The notes beneath the pieces were generated by a model that did not search any database, was not told the DNA's origin, and saw only the letters and a program-made list of their open reading frames with translations. DNA of 64,000 nt from Sulfurimicrobium sp964384915 (lineage in GTDB: Bacteria; Pseudomonadota; Gammaproteobacteria; Burkholderiales; Sulfuricellaceae): the NCBI GenBank assembly GCA_964384915.1, contig CAYLMA010000011.1:34541-98540 (forward strand), written 5' to 3'. Numbering within the stretch: the stretch's first letter is position 1; each line of letters starts with the position of its first letter. Below, in pieces: positions 44,490 to 52,603 of this stretch. Both the position numbers and the translations under genes were made by a program.

Positions 44490-45338
44490 ATGACCTCTTC
44501 CTGGATGATCGTCGCCGGCATCCTGTTCAGCGTCATGGGCGTGTTCGTCAAGCTCGGCGCGCAGTATTTCTCCAGCGCCGAGCTGGTGTTCTACCGCTCC
44601 CTGTTCGGGCTGCTGGTGATCTACCTCATCATCAAGGCCCAGGGCCTGCCCCTCGCCACGCCCAACTGGAAAATGCACCTGTGGCGCGGCCTGTCCGGCT
44701 TCTTCGCCCTGATGCTGTTCTTCTACGCCATCAGCGCCCTGCCGCTCGCCACCGCCATCACGCTCAACTACACCTCGCCGCTGTTCCTCGCCCTGTTCAC
44801 CGTCGCCATCCTCAAGGAAAAACCCGGCTGGCTGCTGCTGCTCGCCACCGTGGTGGGCTTCGCCGGCGTGGTCTTGCTGCTGCGCCCGACCCTGCATGCC
44901 GACCAGGTCGCGGCGGGGCTGATGGGCCTGGCGTCGGGTTTCCTCGCCGGCATCGCCTACCTCAACGTCAAGCAACTGGGCGCGCTGGGCGAGCCGGAAT
45001 GGCGCGTGGTGTTCTATTTCACCCTGGTTTCGACGCTCGGCGGCGCCATCTGGATGGCCTTCCACACCTTCCACGCCGTCACGCTGCGCGGCTTTCTCAT
45101 CCTCGCCGGCATGGGCACCACCGCCACCCTGGCCCAGCTCGCCATGACCCGCGCCTACCGCACCGGCAAAACCCTGGTGGTCGGCAGCCTGGCCTACAGC
45201 ACAGTGATTTTCGCCAGCCTGTGGGGCGTGCTGCTGTGGCAGGAAATCTTGCCGCTCGGAAGCTGGCTGGCGATTGGCTTGATCGTCCTGAGCGGCGTCA
45301 TCAGCCTGCGCGCAACGCCCCGGCTGCCGGTGATTTGA
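44490..45338 (+). CDS. EamA/DMT-family membrane transporter
   Basis: The 282-residue product has ten transmembrane helices in two EamA repeats (first: SSWMIVAGILFSVMGVFVKLG; second begins near residue 140). The drug/metabolite transporter superfamily exports amino acids and other small molecules; the substrate here is unknown. The ATG at 44490 is chosen; an in-frame extension upstream lies in a dispersed repeat and is not conserved coding sequence. Confidence 0.88.
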   Translation: MTSSWMIVAGILFSVMGVFVKLGAQYFSSAELVFYRSLFGLLVIYLIIKAQGLPLATPNWKMHLWRGLSGFFALMLFFYAISALPLATAITLNYTSPLFLALFTVAILKEKPGWLLLLATVVGFAGVVLLLRPTLHADQVAAGLMGLASGFLAGIAYLNVKQLGALGEPEWRVVFYFTLVSTLGGAIWMAFHTFHAVTLRGFLILAGMGTTATLAQLAMTRAYRTGKTLVVGSLAYSTVIFASLWGVLLWQEILPLGSWLAIGLIVLSGVISLRATPRLPVI

Positions 45339-45451
45339 GCGAGCAACGGTTGTTCAGCGCAAGCACCCGTAGCGGAAGCAGTTGTCGCTGATCATCATAT
45401 AAGGCACCACCCCCGTTGTCGGCCGTAACGTGACGCTATACAATCCGCTTC

Positions 45452-45730
45452 ATGATCAAGACATTCCAGCATAAAGGGCTGCAAGCTTTTTTCGAATCTG
45501 GCAGCAAGGCGGGAATAAAGCCGCATCATGCGCAACGGCTGGGGCGGCAACTGGCCCGGCTTGATCTTGCCAAGGCTGCCGCCGACATGAATATTCCAGG
45601 ATGGAAGCTGCACCTTCTGACTGGCGACCTTGCCGGGCACTACTCGCTGACGGTGAGCGGAAATTGGCGTTTGACCTTCAAATTCGAGGGTGAAGACGTG
45701 ATCCTGGTTGACTACCAGGATTACCACTAG
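45452..45730 (+). CDS. higB: HigB-type toxin (RelE superfamily mRNA interferase)
   Basis: The 92-residue product has the HigB pattern: MIKTFQHKGLQAFFESGSKA, LARLDLAKAAADMNIPGWKL, and the C-terminal VSGNWRLTFKFEGEDVILVDYQDYH with the usual catalytic Arg/His/Tyr residues. It should cleave translated mRNAs at the ribosome. It is followed by higA, the reversed toxin-first order typical of the system. A TTGTCG/TACAAT promoter with 17-base spacing ends just before the ATG. Confidence 0.92.
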   Translation: MIKTFQHKGLQAFFESGSKAGIKPHHAQRLGRQLARLDLAKAAADMNIPGWKLHLLTGDLAGHYSLTVSGNWRLTFKFEGEDVILVDYQDYH

Positions 45731-45742
45731 GAGGTATTGAAC

Positions 45743-46054
45743 ATGACCAGACTGCACAACCCGCCACACCCTGGAGAAACCCTGCGAGAAGATGTCCTGC
45801 CGGCTCTGGGATTGACCGTGACCGAGGCCGCCTCTCAGCTTGGCGTAACCCGTGCCACCTTGTCGCGCGTGCTCAATGCCCGTGCCGCCATATCGCCTGA
45901 AATGGCCTTGCGCCTGGAAGGCTGGCTAGGGGTGGAGCACGGTGGCCGCGCCGATTTGTGGGTCGCGCAACAAGCGGCTTATGACCTGTGGCAGGCACGA
46001 AAAGCCGGCGCGCCCAAGGTGCAAAACGCCCCCATCGATCGACTGGCCGCCTAA
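45743..46054 (+). CDS. higA: HigA-type antitoxin
   Basis: The 103-residue DNA-binding antitoxin begins MTRLHNPPHPGETLREDVLP, the HigA signature, and has a Cro/CI-type helix-turn-helix (TVTEAASQLGVTRATLSRVL). AGGAGG lies eight bases before the ATG at 45743. It neutralises HigB and represses the operon. Confidence 0.93.
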   Translation: MTRLHNPPHPGETLREDVLPALGLTVTEAASQLGVTRATLSRVLNARAAISPEMALRLEGWLGVEHGGRADLWVAQQAAYDLWQARKAGAPKVQNAPIDRLAA

Positions 46055-46168
46055 GGAATGGCCATTGCGGGCAACATGCCGACTCGCCAATGATCCAATC
46101 AAGCTCACTCTGAGCAAACCGGTTTATCATCATGGGCAATTGAACCTCTTTACCACCTTGAGCTCAGC

Positions 46169-46609
46169 ATGTTTTCGAAAAAAACCGTTTCCTTCATCAC
46201 CCTCGCCTTCTCGCTGTTAACCCTCTTCCCCCACGTCAGCCACGCCGAGAACGGCACGGCAAAGCCCGTGCACAAGCTGGTCCTTCAGGCCAGCGACGCC
46301 GACACTTCGAAGTGGAACGAGGTCCTGGTGAACGCCAGGAACGTGCAGGCGGAACTCGGCCGGGAGAACGTGGAAATCGAAATCGTGGTATTCGGCCGCG
46401 CCATCGACATGCTGCGCATCGAATCCGAGGTCGGCCCCCGCGTGGCCGAAGCGCTGGAAAGCGGGGTCAAGGTCGTCGCATGCCAGAACTCGATGCGCGC
46501 CCAGTTGATCACCCCTGCGGACATGCTGCCGGACATCACTTACGCCACTGCTGCCATCGTCTACCTGATGGAAAAGCAGGAAGAGGGCTATGCCTACGTC
46601 CGGCCGTAA
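46169..46609 (+). CDS. exported DsrE-family protein
   Basis: The 146-residue product has a signal peptide (TVSFITLAFSLLTLFPHVSHA) and a DsrE/DsrF-like fold. KLVLQASDADTSKWNEVLVN corresponds to the first strand-helix, and VKVVACQNSMRAQ carries the family's central cysteine. Cytosolic DsrE proteins relay sulfane sulfur, but exported forms of this group are of unknown function. It lies 208 bases upstream of the reductase/cytochrome module and could be co-expressed; this is inference. Confidence 0.85.
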   Translation: MFSKKTVSFITLAFSLLTLFPHVSHAENGTAKPVHKLVLQASDADTSKWNEVLVNARNVQAELGRENVEIEIVVFGRAIDMLRIESEVGPRVAEALESGVKVVACQNSMRAQLITPADMLPDITYATAAIVYLMEKQEEGYAYVRP

Positions 46610-46817
46610 CTCGCGTCAACTTTTATTCAGGGTGCAATAAGCACAGCGCATTGCACCGAGCCAAGAAGAGGCTGTTAAGGGTTTCTTAAGCTTAAGCGTG
46701 TAGGGTTGCCACACTGGATGAGGAAAACGGGAGCACAATGATGCGGAAGCGGCTTTTGATCGAGGTATGGCAGGCATCCCATAGATGGGATCGGCTCGCG
46801 CCGTGGGGGCATAGAGA
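46610..46817. other. intergenic region with two hairpins before the redox module
   Basis: A hairpin formed by GGTGCAATAAGC and GCGCATTGCACC lies at 46631-46656, a known dispersed repeat type. A smaller palindrome ATCCCATAGATGGGAT lies at 46777-46792. The module's promoter is not obvious. Confidence 0.5.
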
Positions 46818-48095
46818 ATGACCTCGCTTTCCCTGTTGCTGTGGATCGTGCTGGGCATCGCATTGCAGTTGGCCGTCTATCTCGGCATGAGTTTCTGGCG
46901 GCATTGGCTGGATTACCGGGCTTTGCACAGCCGCGCGGTGGAACTGGATCTGCCCCTGGCGCCGGACGCGGCGCCGCCCGGCAGCGAACCCGCCGTTGCG
47001 GCCTGGCCGGGTTTCCGCACCTTCAGGGTGGAACGCAAGGCCGTCGAAGATGCCGCGCAGTCGGTCTGTTCTTTTTACCTTGCCCCGCAAGATGGACAAG
47101 CGCTGCCCCCCTTCCTGCCGGGGCAGTTTCTGACCTTTCATCTTGAGCTGCCGGCGGCTACTGGAGGCACGGAACGAATCACCCGCTGCTATTCCTTGTC
47201 GGATGCGCCGCGCCCGGATTACTACCGCATCTCGATCAAGCGCGTGCCGCCGCCCAAGGGCAGCCAGCTTCCGCCAGGACGCTCATCCAATTATTTTCAC
47301 GATCAAATCGCGCCCGGCAGCCTCTTGCAGGTGCGCGCGCCCGCCGGACATTTCCATATCGACCGTGGCGCAGCCCCGGTGGTGCTGATCGGCGGCGGCA
47401 TCGGCATCACGCCGATGCTGAGCATGCTGAGCTGGTGCCTGGCCGAGCAGCCCGGACGCGAAATCTGGCTGTTCTACGGCGTGCGCCATGGCCGCGAGCT
47501 GGTGATGAAGTCCCATCTCGAAGCCCTGGCGGCGGCGCATCCGAACTTCCGTTTGCATCTCTGCTTCAGCGATCCGCTTCCCGAAGAGGTGGCCGGGAAA
47601 GATTACCAGCACCGGGGCCGCGTCGATCTCGACCTGTTGCGCATGCAATTGCCGCTCAAGCCCTACCACTTCTATATTTGCGGCCCCACGCCGATGATGG
47701 AAAGCCTGGTGCTGGGGCTGGAGGATTGGGGGGTGCCGGACGCGCGCATCCACTTCGAGGCTTTCGGACCGGCCTCGATCAAGCGCAAATCGGCCACGGC
47801 GGCCCCCGTTCCCGCGCCGCAAGCCGGGGCCGCGGAGACGAACATCGTCGTGAGCTTCGCGCTGTCCGGCAAGCAACTGCCGTGGCAGGCTGGCTCCGGC
47901 AGCCTGCTCGAATTCGCCGAGAAAAATGGCATCACGGTCAATTCCGGCTGCCGTGCCGGAAGCTGCGGCAGTTGCCAGACCACCATCAGGACGGGAGAGG
48001 TGGCCTACCTGCAGGCGCCGGAATACGACCCGGAACCCGGCACCTGCCTGCTTTGTGTCAGCAAACCCAAGACTAGCGTGACCCTGGAGGCATAA
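46818..48095 (+). CDS. membrane-anchored FAD/[2Fe-2S] ferredoxin reductase
   Basis: The 425-residue protein has an N-terminal membrane anchor (LSLLLWIVLGIALQLAVYLG), an FAD-binding barrel (about residues 70-185; RCYSLSDAP is the flavin motif), an NAD(P)-binding domain (VVLIGGGIGITPMLSML; CGPTPMMES), and a C-terminal plant-type [2Fe-2S] domain with ligands in GCRAGSCGSCQTTI plus a distal CLLC. This order occurs in Hcr-like and oxygenase reductases. It should move electrons from NAD(P)H to a partner. The partner is most likely the downstream b-type cytochrome, since the next gene starts directly after the stop. Confidence 0.87.
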   Translation: MTSLSLLLWIVLGIALQLAVYLGMSFWRHWLDYRALHSRAVELDLPLAPDAAPPGSEPAVAAWPGFRTFRVERKAVEDAAQSVCSFYLAPQDGQALPPFLPGQFLTFHLELPAATGGTERITRCYSLSDAPRPDYYRISIKRVPPPKGSQLPPGRSSNYFHDQIAPGSLLQVRAPAGHFHIDRGAAPVVLIGGGIGITPMLSMLSWCLAEQPGREIWLFYGVRHGRELVMKSHLEALAAAHPNFRLHLCFSDPLPEEVAGKDYQHRGRVDLDLLRMQLPLKPYHFYICGPTPMMESLVLGLEDWGVPDARIHFEAFGPASIKRKSATAAPVPAPQAGAAETNIVVSFALSGKQLPWQAGSGSLLEFAEKNGITVNSGCRAGSCGSCQTTIRTGEVAYLQAPEYDPEPGTCLLCVSKPKTSVTLEA

Positions 48096-48674
48096 ATGAC
48101 GACCTCGCTCTGGCGCCAGCATATCCTGCCCTTCACCCTGCTGCTCGGCCTCTTGGCTGCGGCCACCCTGGCGGGCGACTATCTCCTGCACCGGCTGAAT
48201 CTGGTATGGGTCGGGCGCTACCTGGGCATACCGGGCACGGTCCTGATCATCGGCTCGCTGGTTTATTCGCTGCGCAAGCGCAAATACATCAAGACGGGCA
48301 ACGTAAAAACCATGTTGAGCCTGCACGAATTCGGCACCTGGCTCGGCTCGTTGATGGTCTTGATCCATGCAGGCGTGCATTTCAACGCCATCCTCCCCTG
48401 GCTGGCAACGGTCGCCATGGGCGTGAACGTGATCAGCGGCATGGTCGGCAAGCTGCTCCTGGATCAATCGCGCCGCCACGTGCAGGACCAGCGCGAGCAC
48501 TTCCAGTTGCGCGGCCTGTCGCGGCCCGAGGTTGAGCAGGCGGTATTCTGGGACGCGGTGACGCTCGACGCCATGGCCAAATGGCGCAAGGTGCACATCC
48601 CGATCTTCATCGTTTTCGCGCTGCTGTCGCTGGGCCACATCATCAGCATCTTTCTGTTCTGGGGCTGGATATGA
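48096..48674 (+). CDS. small membrane cytochrome b-like protein
   Basis: The 192-residue protein has four transmembrane helices (ILPFTLLLGLLAAATLAGDY; GIPGTVLIIGSLVYSL; ~LGSLMVLIHAGVHFNAILP; IPIFIVFALLSLGHIISIF). Histidines placed in the membrane helices (LHEFG, VLIHAGVHF, LGHIIS) could bind two hemes. The start adjoins the reductase stop and the stop overlaps the multiheme gene, so it is a tightly coupled middle component. It probably passes electrons across the membrane. Heme binding is inferred, not proven. Confidence 0.75.
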   Translation: MTTSLWRQHILPFTLLLGLLAAATLAGDYLLHRLNLVWVGRYLGIPGTVLIIGSLVYSLRKRKYIKTGNVKTMLSLHEFGTWLGSLMVLIHAGVHFNAILPWLATVAMGVNVISGMVGKLLLDQSRRHVQDQREHFQLRGLSRPEVEQAVFWDAVTLDAMAKWRKVHIPIFIVFALLSLGHIISIFLFWGWI

Positions 48675-49414
48675 AGCGCATGCTCAAGATCGTACTGGCC
48701 GCCAACCTGATCGCGATCGCGGCCCTGGTGTTCATCTATCCGCACCTGATGGTCAGTCCGGGCAAGCTGATTCCCGGCCACAAGCAACTGGAAACCGATT
48801 GCTTCGCCTGCCACGCGCCGCTCAAGGGCGCCGATTCCAATCTCTGTGTCAGTTGCCACAAACCCGCCGAAATCGGCCGCCTGACAAGCAAGGGCGAACC
48901 GATCACAAAACCGCTCACGGCCACGCCCTTCCACCAGAAGCTGGTCAGCCAGGACTGCCTGGCTTGCCATAGCGACCACGCGGGCGTGAAGCGCTTCCGT
49001 CCGCAAGGCCGTTTCAGCCACGCCCTGCTGAACAAGGCAACGCGCGAACAATGCCAGGACTGCCACAAAGCGCCCACCGACCCGCTGCACCAGCAGATTA
49101 CCGGCAATTGCAGCCAGTGCCACACCCTGGACAAATGGGTGCCGGCAACTTTCGACCACAACAAATTTTTCGAGCTCGACCGCGACCACAACGCAAAGTG
49201 CGTGACCTGCCACCCTCGCAACGACTACAAAAAATACACCTGCTACGGCTGCCATGAACACACGCCGGGCAACATCCGCAGCAAGCACATCGAGGAAGGC
49301 ATCCGCGACTACAAGAATTGCGTCGAGTGCCACCGCAATGCGGATGAGCATGACATCCGCAGTGGCAATGGGGAAGGCAAGCGCAGCGGGGAAAGGCATG
49401 GAGGAGAAGATTGA
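48671..49414 (+). CDS. membrane-anchored octaheme cytochrome c
   Basis: The 247-residue protein has an uncleaved N-terminal anchor (IVLAANLIAIAALVFIYPHL) and eight CXXCH heme sites: CFACH (residue 44), CVSCH, CLACH, CQDCH, CSQCH, CVTCH, CYGCH and CVECH. Many additional histidines could be distal ligands. The pattern is that of class III-like multiheme cytochromes, without a recognisable catalytic heme such as CXXCK. The ATG at 48671 overlaps the stop of the cytochrome b-like gene. It is probably the periplasmic electron outlet of the module. The charged C terminus after residue 225 is low-complexity. Confidence 0.9.
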   Translation: MKRMLKIVLAANLIAIAALVFIYPHLMVSPGKLIPGHKQLETDCFACHAPLKGADSNLCVSCHKPAEIGRLTSKGEPITKPLTATPFHQKLVSQDCLACHSDHAGVKRFRPQGRFSHALLNKATREQCQDCHKAPTDPLHQQITGNCSQCHTLDKWVPATFDHNKFFELDRDHNAKCVTCHPRNDYKKYTCYGCHEHTPGNIRSKHIEEGIRDYKNCVECHRNADEHDIRSGNGEGKRSGERHGGED

Positions 49415-49540
49415 GCCAACACCCCATCGCTGCGCCCATCGCGGCGGCTATTGCCAACATTCTGCAAGCGGCATTTCACAGCAGCACCGGAAGCTCAAGA
49501 ATTTAAGGTTGAATGAGCACCCTCCCCTTCAAGGGGAGGG

Positions 49541-50829
49541 TGTATAGACCGGACACATAGGCAACACCTGTTCGGAGACATGGTGGACGGGTTAAACATC
49601 AACTTCCCCGCCCCTTTTTAAGAGTAATCGACGATTCCTTGAGTGAGATAATCGCCACATGATGAACGCCGAAATACACTTCCAAGCAGTCGTCGGATCG
49701 GGTTTGGCGCAAAGCGACGGGATAACCGCTAAACGCTTGGCCCAAGACGTACAGCTTGTTCTTGTAGCTCAACTCGCCTTTGCCCTGCACTTTGCGCACA
49801 ATGTCACCACTGCCGTATTCAAACTCGGGCAATTGTTCGGGATAAGGTCTGGTGCTGGACTCGTAGCGAGTGGCTGGCGTGTTCATGCCGAGTGCTTCAT
49901 GAGGTCGTTCCTGGTTATAGATCGGCAGCCATTCGTCGAATTTCTGTTGCGCATGCGCCAAATCCCGGAACGCTTGGCCTTGCAGGACTTCCGTCTTCAA
50001 GGTGCGATGGAAGCGCTCGTCCTTGCCCTGCGTTTGCGGGTGGTAGGGCCGCGAATGCGAAACCTTGATCCCCATGCGTATCAGCCACAATTCAAAACGT
50101 GTGTAACGTTCCGGGTCGCCCCACGGTGCGCCATTGTCCATGGTCATTCGCCAAGGCAGGCCATAGCGCCGGAAGGTCTGAATAAGCTGTTGCTGGGTAG
50201 ATGCAGCCCGCTCGTCGCCCTGCGCACCCAAGCACAGCACGTATCGCGAATGGTCGTCCAATACCGTCAACGGGTGGCAACGTCCGGCGCCAGTGACAAA
50301 ATAGCCCTTGAAATCCATTTGCCACAAGTCGTTGGGCTGGGCATGTTCGAAGCGCTGCCAGGCTTGGTGCGCAGCACTTTCGTCGGTGCTTATCTGCCCA
50401 TTGCGTCTCAATATCGCATGGATGGTAGAAGCCGACGGCAACCCTGTCGCGCCGCGATCCTCAATCCAGCGCTTGAGCTTGCGCGCACCCCAGCGAGGGT
50501 GGGCTTTGCGAGCTTCCAATATTCGAGCTTCCAGCGTTTTCTCGGTGCGCAATGGACTGTTCTGCGGTCGGCGAGAATGATCCCCCAGCCCGGCTTCACC
50601 CTCCCCTTGAAAGCGCTCAAGCCATTTGTAAGCCGTCGTCGGGCTGATCTCGTAACGCCGACACAGTTCTCGCAAATTCGCTCCTTCTTTATTCGCCAAC
50701 AAGACAAACTCCTTCCTCTGATCCATGACCGACAGTTCCTTCCACGGCATTTCGATTCCTCGGAATTGAAAACCGTAAAGTGTCCATCATGTCTCCGAAC
50801 ATGTGTCCATTATGTACTCGGTCTACACA
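49541..50829. mobile_element. IS481-family insertion sequence, 1289 bp
   Basis: The ends are imperfect inverted repeats: the left begins TGTATAGACCGGACACAT (49541) and the right complement begins TGTGTAGACCGAGTACAT (ending 50829). Both continue to a shared GTTCGGAGACATG. One transposase gene fills the element. It is flanked by GC-rich palindromic sequence (CCCTCCCCTTCAAGGGGAGGG on the left; CCCCCCTTGTCAGGGGGG on the right), which obscures any target duplication. Confidence 0.88.
49599..50750 (-). CDS. IS481-family transposase
   Basis: The 383-residue DDE transposase begins MPWKELSVMDQRKEFVLLAN, has an N-terminal helix-turn-helix (NLRELCRRYEISPTTAYKWL), and a catalytic core. The three acidic residues lie in LWQMDFKGYF, the TMDNGAPWG segment and TQGKDERFHRTLK. 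The frame is intact, so the element could be active. Length is usual for the family. Confidence 0.95.
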   Translation of the reverse strand: MPWKELSVMDQRKEFVLLANKEGANLRELCRRYEISPTTAYKWLERFQGEGEAGLGDHSRRPQNSPLRTEKTLEARILEARKAHPRWGARKLKRWIEDRGATGLPSASTIHAILRRNGQISTDESAAHQAWQRFEHAQPNDLWQMDFKGYFVTGAGRCHPLTVLDDHSRYVLCLGAQGDERAASTQQQLIQTFRRYGLPWRMTMDNGAPWGDPERYTRFELWLIRMGIKVSHSRPYHPQTQGKDERFHRTLKTEVLQGQAFRDLAHAQQKFDEWLPIYNQERPHEALGMNTPATRYESSTRPYPEQLPEFEYGSGDIVRKVQGKGELSYKNKLYVLGQAFSGYPVALRQTRSDDCLEVYFGVHHVAIISLKESSITLKKGRGS

Positions 50830-50914
50830 CCCCCCCTTGTCAGGGGGGAAGATGTTGCGTCTCCCAGATTAACTCCTCCCCTGACAAGGGGAGGTCGGGA
50901 GGGGTTGGGGGAAA
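50830..50914. repeat. CTCCCCTTGTCAGGGGAG-type palindromic repeats
   Basis: Two palindromes follow the insertion sequence: CCCCCCTTGTCAGGGGGG and CCTCCCCTGACAAGGGGAGG, then a GGGAGGGGTTGGGGG run. These are common intergenic repeats. The IS481 element is inserted into or beside one. Confidence 0.6.
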
Positions 50915-52603
50915 TCAGGCGAGGTAGCCTTCGGTTTGGAGGGCGCTGACAATCTGCTCCACTCCCTCGGCGACGTGGAGCTTGCCGGTGTTGATGCTCA
51001 CTTCCGGCGCATGGGGCGTCTCGTAAGGGGCGCTCACACCGGTGAATTCCTTGACGATGCCCGCCCTGGCCTTGGCGTACAGGCCCTTGGGGTCGCGCGC
51101 CTCGCATATTTCGAGAGGCGTGGAGACATGCACTTCAAGGAACCCGCCCAGCGGCGCTATCATGTCCCGCGCTTCCTGCCGGGTTGCGCGGTAGGGGGCG
51201 ATCGGCGCGCAGATGGCGATGCCGCCCTGGCGCGTGATTTCGGCGGCGACGAAGGCGATGCGGCGGATGTTGAGGTCGCGGTCGGCCTTGGAATAGCTGA
51301 GTCCGCTGGAGAGCAGGGTGCGCACCACGTCGCCGTCCAGCAAGGTGACCGGCCGGCCGCTCAGCTCCATGATTTTCAGGTGCAGCGCCTGCGACAAAGT
51401 GGTTTTCCCGGCCCCGGAGAGGCCGGTGAAGAAGACGGTAAAGCCGCGCCTGATCCGCGGCGGGTGGCGTTTGCGCAGCTCCGCCACCACTTCCGGAAAA
51501 GACGCCCATTCCGGGATGGCCTCGCGGCCGTCGAGGATGCGCTGCTGCAATTCGCTTGCGGGCATGCTGAGCGCGGCCTGGCCGGGAGGGAGGTATTCCT
51601 GCGGCAGATACTGCCCCAGCTCCGGGACGTAAAGCATGCGCGGAAAGGTGATGGCCTCGACGCCGATGGTGGCGAAGTGCTCGGCCAGGGGCCGGACCCG
51701 GGCGGGGAGGAGCGCATCGCTGCCGCGCCGGAGTTCGCCCGCGCCCGCGTCGCCGCCGATGATGAAGTGGGAGCAGCCGTAATTGCGCGCCACGATGGCT
51801 TTCAGAAGCGCTTCGCGCAACCCCGCCAGGCGCGACGTCAGGGGCAGCAACCCGAGCCGGGCGGTATTTGCGGGATAGCGCGGCAGCAGCGCCTGCAGGC
51901 AGCGGATACGGGTGAAGTCATCCGCGTCCGGCTCTTCGTCCGCGATGGCCTGGATCAACAGCCCGGCGGCGTTTTCCTCGGCGCAATGGCGGGTGAATTC
52001 GAATTGGGCGCGGTGCATGACGTGGCAGGGCTGGAAGGCGATCACCCGCTGCTGGCCGAGGCGCACGAAATATTCCCGCGCCCCGGCCGGAGTCAGGCGC
52101 AGCGCGGAGAAATCCCCGTGCCGGGGCAGGGACAGCCCCTCCAGGCGGCCGCCGGCATAATGGGTTCCCAGTTGGTCGAGGTAGGCCGTGCCGGGCTGGC
52201 CACTTCCATAGAGCTGGCGCGCCTCCAGTGCCTTGTCCGCCGCCCACACGTCGCTCACGGTGAGAATGGCGAGCCTGTTGCCTGCGGCGTCGCTCAGCGC
52301 GATGCGGGCGCCCGCTTGCAGCTTCATGGCCTGTTCCGCGCCGATGTCGAGGACGATGGGGAGTGGCCAGAAAGTGCCGTCCGCCAGCCGCATTTCCGCC
52401 ACGACGCGCTCAGCATCCGCCCGCCCCAGGTAACCCTGCAAGGGCGACAGGGCGCCGTTGAGCAGCAACTCCAGGTCGCATAGCTGGCGCGTGTTCAGGG
52501 CCAGGCCGGGGAGGGTGGCGGCTTCGCGCAGCAGCTCTTCAAGGCGCGCGCCTTCGGCCATGGGATTGGCCAGCTTGCCGCCATAGGGCGAAATCAGGCT
52601 CAT
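50915..52603 (-). CDS. APS kinase fused to an ATP-sulfurylase-like domain
   Basis: The 562-residue product starts MSLISPYGGKLANPMAEGAR and contains a PUA-like and ATP-sulfurylase-like part (residues about 1-370), then APS kinase (CysC; FTGLSGAGKTTLSQALHLK, LLDGDVVRTLLSSGLSY, DRDLNIRRI). The kinase motifs are intact. In the sulfurylase part the catalytic QxRNPxHRAH motif reads QPCHVMHRAQ, and the GRDHAG motif reads GGDAGAG, so adenylyl transfer to sulfate is doubtful. The ATG at 52603 overlaps the stop of the DHH gene (TGATG). A longer frame upstream is an artefact of that gene. Confidence 0.85.
   Translation of the reverse strand: MSLISPYGGKLANPMAEGARLEELLREAATLPGLALNTRQLCDLELLLNGALSPLQGYLGRADAERVVAEMRLADGTFWPLPIVLDIGAEQAMKLQAGARIALSDAAGNRLAILTVSDVWAADKALEARQLYGSGQPGTAYLDQLGTHYAGGRLEGLSLPRHGDFSALRLTPAGAREYFVRLGQQRVIAFQPCHVMHRAQFEFTRHCAEENAAGLLIQAIADEEPDADDFTRIRCLQALLPRYPANTARLGLLPLTSRLAGLREALLKAIVARNYGCSHFIIGGDAGAGELRRGSDALLPARVRPLAEHFATIGVEAITFPRMLYVPELGQYLPQEYLPPGQAALSMPASELQQRILDGREAIPEWASFPEVVAELRKRHPPRIRRGFTVFFTGLSGAGKTTLSQALHLKIMELSGRPVTLLDGDVVRTLLSSGLSYSKADRDLNIRRIAFVAAEITRQGGIAICAPIAPYRATRQEARDMIAPLGGFLEVHVSTPLEICEARDPKGLYAKARAGIVKEFTGVSAPYETPHAPEVSINTGKLHVAEGVEQIVSALQTEGYLA

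Noticed and set aside
49411..49506. 31-codon frame starting TTG at the end of the octaheme gene
   Set aside because: It is very short, has no ribosome binding site and resembles nothing known.
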